Source of the DNA: Luzula sylvatica
Taxonomy: Eukaryota; Streptophyta; Magnoliopsida; Poales; Juncaceae
Reading direction: 5' to 3'
Assembly: GCA_946800325.1 (NCBI GenBank)
Contig: OX326960.1
Coordinates: forward strand, 17,966,893 to 18,030,892
DNA: 64,000 nucleotides
A program made the position numbers and the translations under genes. This document shows, piece after piece, positions 1 through 11,329 of the stretch; within the stretch, counting starts at the first letter, position 1; every line of letters begins with the position of its first letter. Under the pieces are notes generated by a model that was not told the DNA's origin, made no database searches, and worked only from the letters and a program-made list of their open reading frames with translations.

Positions 1-381
1 GGTTGCATTTTGAGTCAATAAAAATTATTACTATTATATAATTAATAATTTGTTACTACATATGTTGTATGATTCATTATTTTAAATATTTGATATAGTA
101 TGAAATATTGCGAACAACGATATCATATTTGCTGTCTTGTTTTTTCATAAAATTGTATTATATCTTACTCTTATATATATTATATAATGACACTAATGTA
201 AAGTATTATTATTTGATTAAAAAAAAGAGATTTATTGTTATTATTATGTAAAATAATTGTAAAATATATGAATAATCATAGATAGATTAATTCAAATAAC
301 TTTATTTTAAGATTATATTGTTAATATTATCATACACATGTGTAATTTGTATTAAAATAAAATAAAAACATAATTTACATT
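1..381. other. AT-rich intergenic DNA
   Basis: Very AT-rich sequence with no open reading frame of note and no recognisable gene. Its last part, rich in TAAAATAAAATAAA, resembles the sequence preceding the second Helitron-like end near 4910-4960 in inverted orientation, so some of it may be the body of a degenerate Helitron. Confidence 0.5.
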
Positions 382-411
382 CTCGCCGCGTAGCGCGAGT
401 ATTCTCCTAGT
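382..411 (+). mobile_element. Helitron-like 3' terminus
   Basis: A GC-rich hairpin (CTCGC at 382-386 pairing with GCGAG at 395-399) stands out in AT-rich DNA. It is followed by a short spacer and CTAGT (407-411), with a T next. A hairpin, then a few bases, then CTRRT, with insertion between A and T, is the known 3' signature of Helitrons. Nineteen bases (GTAGCGCGAGTATTCTCCT) recur exactly, inverted, at 4887-4905, so this is a repeated terminus. The 5' TC end was not located. Confidence 0.55.
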
Positions 412-514
412 TTAATTGAAAAATGGATACATGTCTCCCAGATTTTATCATCAAATCATTTATATTTTATTGAATACATTTAATTAATTTTGTAACTAAT
501 ACATATCATATCAT

Positions 515-1215
515 TAACAATTAATTTAATACATAATTAATATTAATTTGAATTCATAATTTAAATTTATTTAATTATTATCTTAATTAAGTGTGTTAAT
601 TAAATATAGAGAATTCGGCGGAGAAATTTTGGGAAGAAATAAACTTTCTCTTTTTGTAATAACAAAACAATGTGGAAATTTTATTGTTCCTTGAGATTTC
701 CCCGCCCAATTCTCCATATTTGAATGAACACACTTAATTAACATAATAATTTTAAAAACATATCACTAATAATTAATTAATATTGATTTAAATTTATGAA
801 GTCAAACAAATGATAATTATGTATTAAATCAATTGTTAATTTAATTAGCACAGTAATCAGCACAAGTCATATTATTAACAATTAATTTAATACATAATTA
901 TCATTTGAATTCATAAACTTAAATCGATATAACAAATTAATAATGATATGTTTTTTTGATTATTATATTAATTAAGTGTGTTGATCTAAATATAGAGAAT
1001 CCGGCGGTAAAATTTTGAGGAACAATAAAATGTGCACTTTGTTTTGTTATTACGAAAAAGAAAGTTCATTTTACCCCAAAATTTCCCCACGAAATTCTCT
1101 ATATTTTAATTATCACACTTAATTAGCATAATATTTAAAAAATATATCATTAATAATTAATTAATATTGAATTAAATTTATGAATTCAAATCAATGTTAA
1201 TTATGTATTTAATAT
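515..1215. repeat. Two consecutive palindromic MITE-like units
   Basis: Two imperfect palindromes follow one another. The first has GAGAATTCGGCGG near 611 and its inverted partner near 690-712. The second has GAGAATCCGGCGG near 995 and its inverted partner near 1076-1100. Each is flanked by long AT-rich arms (AATTAATTTAATACATAATTA and its inverse). The core pattern ATTCGGCGG...ATTTTGG also occurs in the middle of the Mutator-like palindrome at 8691-10266. No coding capacity. Target duplications were not resolved. Confidence 0.55.
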
Positions 1216-1732
1216 ATTATTTTCGACATTAATATATCTCTTTTTAAGATTAACAATATTTGTAGTGCCATTATACTTTGTTTTATGTCAAGATATCAAT
1301 GTGGGTGTTAATGCGTTATTGTTAGTGCTAATTTATGTTACTCATCAGTGAATATATTACTACTGTCAACATACTATTTTCAAAATGTTAATAGATAATT
1401 TTTAGTGATAATATTATTTTTAATTTTATTATATTATTTGCATTGACAATATATTATTTTTAGCACTAATATACTATTTTGAATATTAATATATTATTTT
1501 CATATTGATATACGTTATTTTTAGAGAATTCTCCGAAAACCTATTTTTTGGATATTTTATAAAAATTTCTTACATTTTGGATATTCCAAAAAAAAATCCT
1601 CAAATTTAATTTTTATTTTGAAATATTCCCTATAAGGGTTAAAAGTATCTTTGAATAGTGTTAAATATTTTGGTTCATAATATTTTTATATATATAATAT
1701 AATTCTATTGGATATAATAGGTCTAGGATATA
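1216..1732. other. AT-rich intergenic DNA
   Basis: No gene seen. The part at about 1530-1650 (GGATATTCCAAAAA, then TTTTATTTTGAAATATTCCC, then GGGTTAAAA) resembles one arm of the Mutator-like element at 25248-26147 and is probably a relic of that family. Confidence 0.45.
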
Positions 1733-1786
1733 TCTATGTTGCACGGATACAGATACGGATATCATACCGACACGAAACGGATACGA

Positions 1787-1859
<73 letters not shown>

Positions 1860-2251
1860 ACACGATACCTCTATTATATATGCTCTTTTGTTATTTTATT
1901 AATTGTAATTTATATATTTAATATTTGACATAAAATATACTAAAAAAATGTTTGTACGGACATAACTTCATATTTAATAAGTGCTTATTATATTTAGTTA
2001 TTATTTTATATGTATTATTCATTTATTTCAATTTCAAATATTTATTTTTATTTTTCATGTATATTATTTATTTATATATTAGAAATATCCGACATGCATC
2101 CGGAAGTATCCGAGAAGTATCTGTTATTATTTTGAAATAAAATATTCGGATATGTCACGTGGGGTACTCGATACGTATCCGACGAGTACTATACGTGTAT
2201 CGGTATCCGATACGATACGGCTTGATTTTCAAAGTATCCGCGCAACATAGA
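1733..2251. mobile_element. Small TIR element with GATACG-rich arms
   Basis: Terminal inverted repeats TCTATGTTGC(A)CGGATAC at 1733-1750 and its inverse at 2234-2251. The sub-terminal DNA on both sides is rich in repeated GGATACGGATAC/GTATCCG words. The interior is AT-rich and contains a long TA microsatellite. No protein-coding content. A clear target duplication was not found, so the superfamily is not assigned. Confidence 0.5.
1789..1857. repeat. (AT)n microsatellite
   Basis: About 34 uninterrupted AT dinucleotides. It lies inside the TIR element and produces a spurious Tyr-Ile open reading frame. Confidence 0.95.
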
Positions 2252-4367
2252 CAATTATTGTTGTTGCCCATAGAATACTTCAACTTTTAAAGTACATCAT
2301 TTGTTATATAAATATACTATATTTAATTTTATCATACCAATTTTATTATATCAATATACTATATTTAATGTTAGAGTTGATACATTATATTTTAATTCCA
2401 ATACATGTTACTACTGCTTAATCATATATCATTTTTATTCTCGACATATTCTTTTTAATTCTCGTATATGTATTTTAGTTGTACTATATTATATTCTTTT
2501 TTAATATATTAAGTAGAAGATGAGTACTAAAAATGCTAATCATATAAGATATTATATGGGTGCACTCCATAATTTAAATTTAAATGTACATTATTTTCAT
2601 GAAAATTAAACTTAAATATAATATCAAAATTAAATACGTGTCTTAAATATAATTTGATACATGAATATGATCATCTACTTTTTAGGCACACAATTATAAC
2701 CTATTTAATGCACCATTGAATATTTGTCTTTCCCAAAAAATGTAGTAAATTGAATTTGCATTGTTTTTTCTTCTTAAACTACTCTACATCCGGTTGTATT
2801 TCATGTTTCAAAAAATACCCTTTTAAGATTGTAGGGCTAAGATTACATCTATCAAAAAGTTAATTGAAAACTTTGGTGTATGAAAAAATTTCTCTATTCC
2901 TTTATCGTCTTATGTGACAAGGAAAATATGGAGATTAAGAATTCAACATCTTCCAAAAAAAATTGACAAGTCGTGTGAGCAAAGTAAAATTTCCCTTTAC
3001 ATTTTGACACGTCACATATAGTCAAATTTTGTAAAACCTCGTGGGTAACTAAATACATCTATAATTTTTTTTAGGAAAATGGAGTTTATTCCTTTATCGT
3101 GTTATGTGAGAAAATATTTTCCTCTTTGGTTACAGTCTCTTCTCTGTTTGGCGATTTTAGAAAAATATCCTTCACTCCTTTCGATGTATTTACGAAAAAT
3201 AACTCGGCTAATCTGTCCAAATCGTCAAATCCGGTAAAGATGAATTTGAAAATTTTTATAGGTATCATAAATTAGATTGGATTAGAAAAATAAAAACCCG
3301 TTATAATTGAATTCTGTTACAATTTAGATAAAAATCCGTCAAATCCGATTTACGTACACCCCTAGTTCTCGTCTCCCTCCCTTGCCATACTGTGGTGATC
3401 GCACCTATTGCGGCCGGTTCATTCTCGACGACGCTGGTCCATCATGAGATCGGTTTTTTAATGATGGGGATAATATGTCTTGTCATGATTTTCTCTAATA
3501 TCTTATGAATTTTGTTATTTACTGTTTCACTGTACATGCCAAAGAAAATCATATTGAATTTTTTTTTGCTTATACTATCATTTATATATGTTACTAAAAG
3601 ATAGTTCATCACACCGTATAAATGATATCTCATAACTTGCATGCACTTCACGATACAAAAAAAATGACACCTCACGATCTGCGTGATATTTTGTTTTTTC
3701 TTTTATTTCATCATTGATTCTTGATGAAATTTCTTCGGTTCGATTTAATCTGGTTTCTAAACATCAAAACCTAACCAAATAAATCTAATAATATTAATTT
3801 CTAAACCGACATGAACCAAATAAATCAAGAAATCAAACCGATTAAATAAAATTTAATTGATCTTATTTGGTATCCAAATAAAACAAGCTTTTTATCAACC
3901 TCTTCCAATTATTATTCCGTACTTATAATTATCCCTTTTTTTACTGCTGGAATATTTTTCCCTACCTACATTAACCGAATGAAACATGAAACGATTTTCG
4001 AGCCGCAAACACTTTTTACCGGAACCCGGCTCGTTACACCGGATATGATATTAATGTTTTTATACTTATTATGTTATAGACCGGGTATATGTATGGGGTG
4101 CACTGTGGTTTAATAATTGTATAGGGGTTAATATTACCGAAATATATAAGCAGAGGAGGAATATCGGAGGGTAAATACACAGTACGGGAGAGGGAATATG
4201 ATTATATATGGTAGAGAGCATTTCTTACGTTATTTATTTTATTTTTATTTTTATTGGTTTTTTGAACGATAAACATACATACATTATGACTCACTACACG
4301 AACGATCACATAGATATTAGATTCGTGATGAGAAGATTTAAAACGACTTATTAAAAGTAGTTTACAT
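2252..4367. other. AT-rich intergenic DNA, no gene recognised
   Basis: Only short chance reading frames. Around 3720-3900 there are several CGGTTCGATTT/AAACCGA words like those in the hAT-like element downstream, perhaps a decayed relative. Nothing else supportable. Confidence 0.45.
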
Positions 4368-4375
4368 AACAGAAG

Positions 4376-4882
4376 ATAAGGGTTGGCAAATGGTTCGATT
4401 TATTTGGGAACCGAACCGAACCGGTCGAATTCGATTTAATTGGTTCGTTTTTTCAGTTCATTTGGTTCGGTTCGGTTCAAAAATTGAAATTGTTCAGTTT
4501 ATTAGGTTCGGTTCGGTTTTGGTATTTTCAGAACCGATTAAACCGAACCGACCGAACTAGTATTATTTTTAATTTTTCTATTATATTCACTTAAAAAAAT
4601 TAAAATTAAATATTGTAAAATTAGAAATAATGTAAGCATATTTAATATGATTTGTTTTTATATTTTTTTCTAAATAACATTTGAATTTTAACATTATAAA
4701 ACTTCTAATTCAGTTCAACCGAATAAACCGAATAAGAAATTCGGTTTATTCGGTTCGGTTTTAAATTGGTTCAAATTTTATTCGGTTCGGGTCGGTTTGA
4801 ATCTAGTCCGGTTCGGTTTAATTCGGTTCGCTCTTATTCCGTTCGGTTCGGTTCGGTTCGGTTCAACCGAATGCCCATCCCT
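4376..4882. mobile_element. hAT-like non-autonomous element
   Basis: The left end reads AAGGGTTGGCAAATGG and the right end, read inward, AGGGATGGGCATTCGG. Both match the (T)AGGGNTGGCA style of plant hAT ends. It is flanked by AACAGAAG (4368-4375) and AACAGGAG (4883-4890), an 8-bp target duplication with one mismatch, as expected for hAT. The sub-terminal regions are dominated by CGGTTCGGTT repeats in inverted orientation. The AT-rich core has no coding capacity. It landed on the tip of a Helitron-like terminus. Confidence 0.6.
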
Positions 4883-4883
4883 A

Positions 4884-4908
4884 ACAGGAGAATACTCGCG
4901 CTACGAGC
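4884..4908 (-). mobile_element. Second Helitron-like terminus, inverted
   Basis: On the minus strand this reads a CTCG/CGAG hairpin (4895-4907), then TATTCTC, then CTGTT. It shares 19 exact bases with the terminus at 382-411. The final pentamer departs from CTRRT and falls inside the target duplication of the neighbouring hAT-like element, so the end is mutated or disturbed. Confidence 0.45.
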
Positions 4909-4914
4909 ATAGTG

Positions 4915-6295
4915 ATCATATGTATTTTATTTTATTATGCATAGTAACTTGTATATAATGACAATTTTATAAAATCATGTTATATAACTAACTGAACTAT
5001 AATGAAGAATATAATTCACGATTACATTATGTTCCGGCAAAAAATAGCCAATTTTTTTTTATCAAATTTTAATACAAATATTTAAGCAAACAATAATATC
5101 TGAAGCATAATACAGCATTACGAAAACAATTACAAAAATGATATTATTGTTGTCCATAATAATTCATGCAATGTAATTATATAAACATTGAACAATATAA
5201 CCAATATACTCAAGATACATAATTAATTATATGGTACTGATATATTTTTTTATCTACAAATAAAAAATAAAATTATGCACAACATTACATTAAACAATAA
5301 AAATAATATCAAAATTGAATTTTGCAAAAAATTTATTAAAATTTATTTGACATCACATGATATTTTTAATTTTACAACTGAAAAATTAACAGTAGTATTG
5401 GAAACATGTTATAAGTTTGTGAGCAAAAACATTATGGTTCTTTTAATTAAATATATATTTGTTTTTAATTACATAGACATCACATGTAGTCAAAATTATT
5501 AAAAAAGCTCGGGGGTGTGTGTATCATTACTAACTAAATATATATATATTTAATTAAATACATTGTCCACAGGCATAGAGAGCATTAATTCTTTATGTTA
5601 TTTTTCAAAAATATTTTTCTCTCTCTATTTTTACTGTCATGAGATCCAACACGATCTTGTTGTCCCGAGAGGCGCCATGGCCCTTACCGCAACTTATCAT
5701 TCAATTTTCTCCAATATTTTAAATTAAAATTCAACCGTTGACGCAAGATTTAGTAGGCAAGATCATATTAAAACAACCTAATAAATAAACATATGATATA
5801 CGTAAAGAAAAATAATCATACCATGTATATTTGATGTGATCAAACACAATGCATGATTTTTAATAATAGTAGTTCAATTATCGTTTTATCATTCAAAATG
5901 CATTTTCCATAGTTCATACACAATGCATTTTTTTACACGCTTTTTACTAGTATTAGTGTAATTTTATTATTAAAACTGATATGTATATTATGATTATGAT
6001 TATTATTATTAATTTTAAAAAGGTACCTTCAAATTTAATATTTAATATTGGCATTAAAAAAGGAATCCAGTTTCAATAAATTACTTAACAGTTGGTAAAT
6101 ACCAGAAAATTTCAAAAAAAAATCTCACGTCATGCATGATCCAATCCAAATCCAAACCTTATATAAAAGAAGTTTTTAAATTAGAAAAAAAAAACTCACT
6201 TTTGTCACCTCAACCCTTCAAAAACATACAAATTATCCTCTAAATTTTAATTTGTTTTTTTTTTTTTACCTCTTGAATTCTTTATTTTGCTCGCT
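4915..6295. other. AT-rich intergenic DNA
   Basis: No gene recognised. Low-complexity A/T runs dominate. The 75-codon open frame near 5275 is compositionally random and is not supported. Confidence 0.45.
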
Positions 6296-6399
6296 TGTGT
6301 CCATTCCATCAGTTAAATATCTAGTCATAAATTAATTGATGATGTGAAACTGTGACGTGATACTTTTTAGTTTATTTGAGCGATGACGTGATCAAACAA

Positions 6400-7280
6400 A
6401 AAAATATTAAAATATTCATTTAAATCATACCCATTAACCATTATAATCCAACTCATTAACCATTAATTAAACCCAAACCAATAATCAAAAAATAAACAGA
6501 AACCCAAACCCATTAAATCATCTCTCTCAAACCCATCTCCCTCTCTCTCACAGCCCTTGCAGAGAAAATTGCGTGTACCATGAATTATTGGAAATTATTG
6601 GTTCTGACTTTTGTACCAAGAATTTCGTGGCTGCCCAGAAAATTACCAACTCAAATTTACGAGAATGACAGTGAAAATTATTGAATTTCAAGGTAAATAT
6701 TCAATATTAGTGGTTGAGGTTTGGCCGTGTATAATTCTCTCACACCTCTCTCTCTTTCTTTTCTTCAATTTCAAGGTAAATAATTCAATCTTCGCTTCAA
6801 TTCTTCCAACCCATGTTCAATTTTTTTTTATCTTTCTTACTATGCTAATCTTTTCGTTACTTTTAGTTTCATAGGAGACGTTGGTTTCTCGTGTCTTGAA
6901 GGTGTTTGTAGAAAACCCTGGCTGAAGAAAGAATGTAGCTCAGCTCGTGCTACGGATTGAAGAACTCGAGCTAAAATATTTATTTAGATTAGAGTTTGAA
7001 AGATTGCATGAAATTTTTTTTGATAAAAAAATAGACGGGTTATTGGGTTTGAATGGTTGACTCAAGATATGGAGGAGGACAAGAAGTTTCTGAAAGGGGC
7101 TGGGCGAGAGAGAGAGAGTGAGTGTGTGAGACAGTGAGAGAGGGGTTTGAGAGAGATGATTTAATTAATGAGTTTGAGTTTAATTAATGAATTTGTATTT
7201 AAGTAATGGTTAATGATTAATGAATAATGAATTAATGAATCTGATTTCATTGAATAATTTAATACGATGGAAGGGGCAAA
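6400..7280. mobile_element. Element with ~150-bp inverted arms, possible captured sequence
   Basis: The arm at about 6400-6545 (CCATTAACCATTA..., AAATCATCTCTCTCAAACCC...) is repeated inverted at about 7115-7280 (GGGTTTGAGAGAGATGATTT...TAATGGTTAATG). The 570 bp between the arms is less AT-rich, includes a possible splice donor (TTTCAAGGTAAAT, near 6690), and resembles captured exon/intron sequence. This is the arrangement of a Pack-MULE. No target duplication was resolved and no protein identified. Confidence 0.35.
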
Positions 7281-7295
7281 TTAATTGAGTAGTGA

Positions 7296-7529
7296 TGTAC
7301 ATCCCCCAACCTACACCAACATCCTTGATGACATGGATACCGCTTAACACCTCAAGAATTAACACACAAAATTATGATTTAACACCTTATTTGGGTGTTT
7401 AACCATAACATAAGATAATAAAAACGCAAATTAAGATGTTAAATCATGTATTTGTGTGTTAATTCTTGAGGTGTTAAGCGCTATCCACGTCATCAAGGCA
7501 TGGGGGGAGGGGAGTTGTGTATGTACAAC
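7296..7529. mobile_element. MITE with long inverted arms
   Basis: Left arm CCTTGATGACATGGATACC...TTAACACCTCAAGAATTAACAC is mirrored by GTGTTAATTCTTGAGGTGTTAAGCGCTATCC...TCATCAAGG. The arms are about 95 bp around a short AT-rich loop. Its right end lies directly against the recognisable part of the RNase H-like relic, and it may have removed the upstream part of that gene. Confidence 0.55.
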
Positions 7530-7532
7530 ATT

Positions 7533-8026
7533 TTCCATTTACTTATTGTTCAAGCTATGCACGATCGACACCTCGAAATTGATTTGCGGGCTTACTATCC
7601 ATTGCAAGAGTGTCGTAGCTTGGCCGATGCGAACAGAGGCCATTTACTGTACCCCCAAAACCCATCACCACATCCTTGATACCCTATTCATCTCCAAAAA
7701 ATTACCCACTCGATTAACAATGCTTCGAATTAACAGTTAATTGAATTAATGAATTATTAGGTACTAATATGAGGTGTTAATTTACTCAAAATTAACTGTT
7801 AATTTGAAGCATTAATTAATTTGGAGAGAGAGTGGGGTGCAAATTGGAGTTGAGGATTAACACCCAACCCAAAAAAAACAAAAGAGAATGGGATGGTGGG
7901 TGTGGTGATGGGTTTTGGGGGCATGGTATAATTTCCCATGCGAATAAAGAGTGGAGGCTCTACCACATTCCTAGAGAGAGGAACACAAGGGCGGACACAC
8001 TTGCGAAAAAGACACGATTGGAATAA
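7533..8026 (+). pseudogene. RNase H-like protein C-terminal remnant, split by a MITE
   Basis: Two coding pieces in one frame frame a MITE. The first (7533-7635) encodes LLIVQAMHDRHLEIDLRAYY followed by PLQECRSLADA. The second (7938-8026) encodes KEWRLYHIPRERNTRADTLA and a basic tail ending at TAA (8024-8026). The HIPRERNTRADTLAKK part matches the conserved end of the RNase H fold, where H(V/I)PRxxNxxADxLA contains the last catalytic Asp. Leaving out the 302-bp MITE and one 9-bp duplication rejoins the pieces without a stop. The upstream catalytic strands are absent, cut off by a second MITE. It could derive from a host RNase HI-like gene or from the RNase H domain of a retroelement. The bacterial-type spacing favours the host-like form, but this is inference. 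Confidence 0.6.
7636..7937. mobile_element. 302-bp Mutator-like MITE
   Basis: The flanking 9-mers ATGCGAACA (7627-7635) and ATGCGAATA (7938-7946) form a 9-bp target duplication with one mismatch. The right end read inward is GGGAAATTATACCATGCCCC and the left end is GAGGCCATTTACTGTACCCC. Both continue into CCAAAACCCATCACCACA, giving terminal inverted repeats that extend almost to the centre. A 9-bp duplication plus long inverted repeats is typical of Mutator-like elements. Confidence 0.75.
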
Positions 8027-8681
8027 CGATATTTTTATGGACATAACGATCCACTATAAAGACTTGTTTTTTTATTAGGTCTATTTTAATCCGTTAGTTT
8101 CTAGACATGTTTAATTATGCATATGTAATTTCAACGACATGTGTCTTGTCTATAGTCTATGGGAATTCATTCAACAAAACAAAACAAAAACAAAAAAAAA
8201 ATTGGGGGTAACTTGTATCTTTTTGAAGAATTGAAAGACAAAAATGAGTTTTTTTGTTTAAATTATATCCAAAAGGAATATCAAATAAGAAACTTCAAAA
8301 CAACACAACAGATTCTTGTTGTAACAAATATTTGTATTGTAATTTGTAAGTAACATCTCAGTCCTGAGAGATTCTTTAACATGTTCAATTCATGCAATTT
8401 AAATTCATCAATGAATTATAAATTGTTGGAAATTTTACCACTTCTATGCTCATTTTACAACATATCTGAGTAAAGAAGTGTAAACTGATGCAAAAGAGTA
8501 GTGTTTTAGATCGATTAGGGTAATGACGAACGCATATTTGTTATTATAGTTATAATATAATTATATAATTACTATATAATTGTTGAGAAATTATATTATA
8601 TATATTATTATAATAATATACAATAATTACATTACATTACATTATAATATCATAAAATAATAATATTATACACGTAATATA
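8027..8681. other. AT-rich intergenic DNA
   Basis: No gene recognised. The last 150 bp is almost pure A/T (TATATTATTATAATAATATA), the target context of the following Mutator-like element. Confidence 0.5.
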
Positions 8682-8690
8682 TTATTATAA

Positions 8691-8929
8691 GGGAAATTTT
8701 ACTGTTTAGACCAAATAAGTTTCGTATTACCAAAAATAAACCAACTAGTTTCAAAATTTGGGAAATAACACTCTCGACCTTTGAAAAGTCGAGAGATTGC
8801 TAAACTGCTCGACTTTTCAAAAGTCGAGCGCTTTTATTCCTTAATTACCTGATAACAGGATTAATTATTTTTCCAAACTGCTCGACCTTTGAAAAGCCGA
8901 GCAGTTTTGTGGTCCCCACTCTCTCTCTC

Positions 8930-8960
<31 letters not shown>

Positions 8961-9023
8961 AAAGTCCTCGACCTTTCAAAGGTGGAGGACTTTGTGCTAT
9001 TTACACCCCCCCATTTGGTCCCC

Positions 9024-9069
<46 letters not shown>

Positions 9070-10266
9070 CGTGGTGTGTCAAGATATTAAAAAAAAAATT
9101 ATTCTACTCCAAAATATACCCGTCGAATTATCCATTATTTAGTTATTACGTTCAATTATGTTGATAATTAAGAAATATAATTAAATATTCAGTAAAATTT
9201 ATTCAAATTTATTCAAAATAAACGAATCGAAATTATCCAAATTTTACCATAACAACATCTCTATGTCTTAATTAGTGTATTTAATTAAAATAATAACGAG
9301 TACATGTTGGCTGTTAACTTAATATATACTTAATAATTATTCGAATTTATAAATTTGAATGAATTTTACTGAATATTTAATTATATATCTTAATTATCAA
9401 TATAATTGAACGTAATAACTAAATAATGGATAATTCGGCGGGTACATTTTGGAGGAAATTAATTTTTTTATTTTTAATATCTGACACGTGACACTGTTGA
9501 AAAAATATATAAAAAATTAAACCCCTCCAAACTGTACACGCCGAATTATCCATTATTTAGTTATTACGTTCAATTATATTGATAATTAAGATATATAATT
9601 AAATATTCAGTAAAATTCATTCAAATTTATGAATTCGAATAATTATTAAGTATATATTAAGTTAATAGCCAACATGTACTCGTTATTATTTTAATTAAAT
9701 ACACTAATTAAGACATAGAGATGTTGTTATGGTAAAATTTGGATAATTTCGATTCGTTTATTTTGAATAAATTTGAATAAATTTTACTAAATATTTAATT
9801 ATATTTCTTAATTATCAACATAATTGAACGTAATAACTAAATAATGGATAATTCGACGGGTATATTTTGGAGTAGAATAATTTTTTTTTTAATATCTTGA
9901 CACACCACGTGGGAGAGAGAGAGAGAGAGAGAGTGTGTGAGTGATTGGGGGACCAAATGAGGGGGTGTAAATAGCACAAAGTCCTCCAACTTTGAAAGGT
10001 CGAGGACTTTAGAGAGAGAGAGAGAGTGAGAGAGAGAGTGGGGACCACAAAACTGCTCGACTTTTCAAAGGTCGAGCAGTTTGAGGAAATAATTAATCCT
10101 GTTATCAGGTAATTAAGGAATAAAAGCGCTCGACTTTTGAAAAGTCGAGCAGTTTAGCAATTTCTCGACTTTTCAAAGGTCGAGAGTGTTATTTCCCAAA
10201 TTTTGAAACTATTTGGTGTATTTTTGGTAATACGAAACTTATTTGGTCTAAACAGTAAAATTTCCC
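8691..10266. mobile_element. 1.58-kb palindromic Mutator-like element
   Basis: Perfect 9-bp target duplication TTATTATAA (8682-8690 and 10267-10275). The ends read GGGAAATTTTACTGTTTAGACC on both strands. The two halves are inverted copies over nearly their full length (about 750 bp each). Each half carries, from the outside in: several CTCGACCTTTGAAAAGTCGAG hairpins, a (CT)n or (GA)n tract (8919-8960, 9027-9065 and their inverses), a CACGTGG box, and AT-rich sub-palindromes. A segment of roughly 100-130 bp ending in CGAATTATCCATTATTTAG occurs four times in alternating orientation, so the inner part is palindromes within a palindrome. No transposase, hence non-autonomous. The open frames inside are products of the CT repeats. 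Confidence 0.85.
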
Positions 10267-10275
10267 TTATTATAA

Positions 10276-11277
10276 TAGTATTAAACGTATTGTTATACTA
10301 TTATGATAATATAATATTATACGCATACAATAGTGCATTAATTATAGAAATATAATATAATTGTTACGTATAATAATTGTTACATATTATTATAGTAAAA
10401 TATAATACTATATTCATTAAATATTTTTAATAACTATAATATAATATAATTATTTTATATTTATAATTTTTTGATCACTTTGATACTCCTCCGAGGCAAA
10501 AAAAAAAAAAATCAAACTTGGCTAGATTTACGTGAGGGAGAAGATCCCATAAATAATACAATTCCATTGTTTTTTTAAACAAAAACAAATAAATATAATG
10601 GATGAAAATATATAGTTCGACTCTATTACCAAATCCCGTGTTCCCGAGCATGCCCTTAGATAATCTTATAATTTGACTCTATACAAAAGATTGTGTGTTT
10701 CGCAGGTGTGGACTTTACGTACATGCTAGCAATAAGAGTACGACACGGGATTGTTTAATTTTTTTAAATTTTGACTGTATTTGGTGCGCATAATGTACAT
10801 TCCTAAATACACGTCATTCTCATCGACATTTTTATATTATTTTTTAATTTATTATGTTTTTTTTTTAATGAATCTTTTTTTGCAGTGCGTGTTTAGAACG
10901 CACAAATCATCCTCTCTTCCTTAAAAAAAAAACTTTTTAATATCTGAGTTCTGAGTTACGTCACTATTGAATTCCCCACCAACCAGATCTGAAATTAATA
11001 CCTAATAATCTTCAAATTTATCTAGAATGAGGTTTGTCCAATCTGAGTTAATCTTAATCCGACACGATTCTTCAGAAGAATCTAGAATGCATTATGCATG
11101 CAGACAGTAGTCCATGGCTCTTAGCTGTCTCAGAGACTCAGAGGTACCAAAATTTCGCCACCTACTAAAATACTAATCAATGACCACATGACTTGCATCT
11201 ACTTGAGCAAACTCATCACATGGCCTCTGCTACCACAAGCCATAATGGTCCTGATTTTCTCTCTTTCTTTCTCCTCC
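10276..11277. other. Upstream intergenic region of GASA gene 1
   Basis: No gene recognised. The first 200 bp is A/T repeat DNA. An RY-type CATGCA (11097-11102) and a TTACGTCA-like word near 10955 lie upstream of the GASA gene and are possible cis elements only. Confidence 0.4.
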
Positions 11278-11284
11278 TATAAAT
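11278..11284 (+). promoter_or_regulatory. TATA box of GASA gene 1
   Basis: TATAAAT lies 46 bp upstream of the start codon, after a CT-rich stretch. Position and sequence fit a plant core promoter with a short leader. Confidence 0.6.
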
Positions 11285-11329
11285 CCATCTTTCTATTCTA
11301 ATTAAGCAGAGAAAGATCAACCAATATTC

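Noticed and set aside
1708..1902. Open frame with a poly(Ile-Tyr) run
   Set aside because: Translation of the (AT)n microsatellite.
8889..9164. Open frame with Ser-Leu repeats and its mirror at 9815-10048
   Set aside because: Translation of CT repeats in the two arms of the Mutator-like palindrome.
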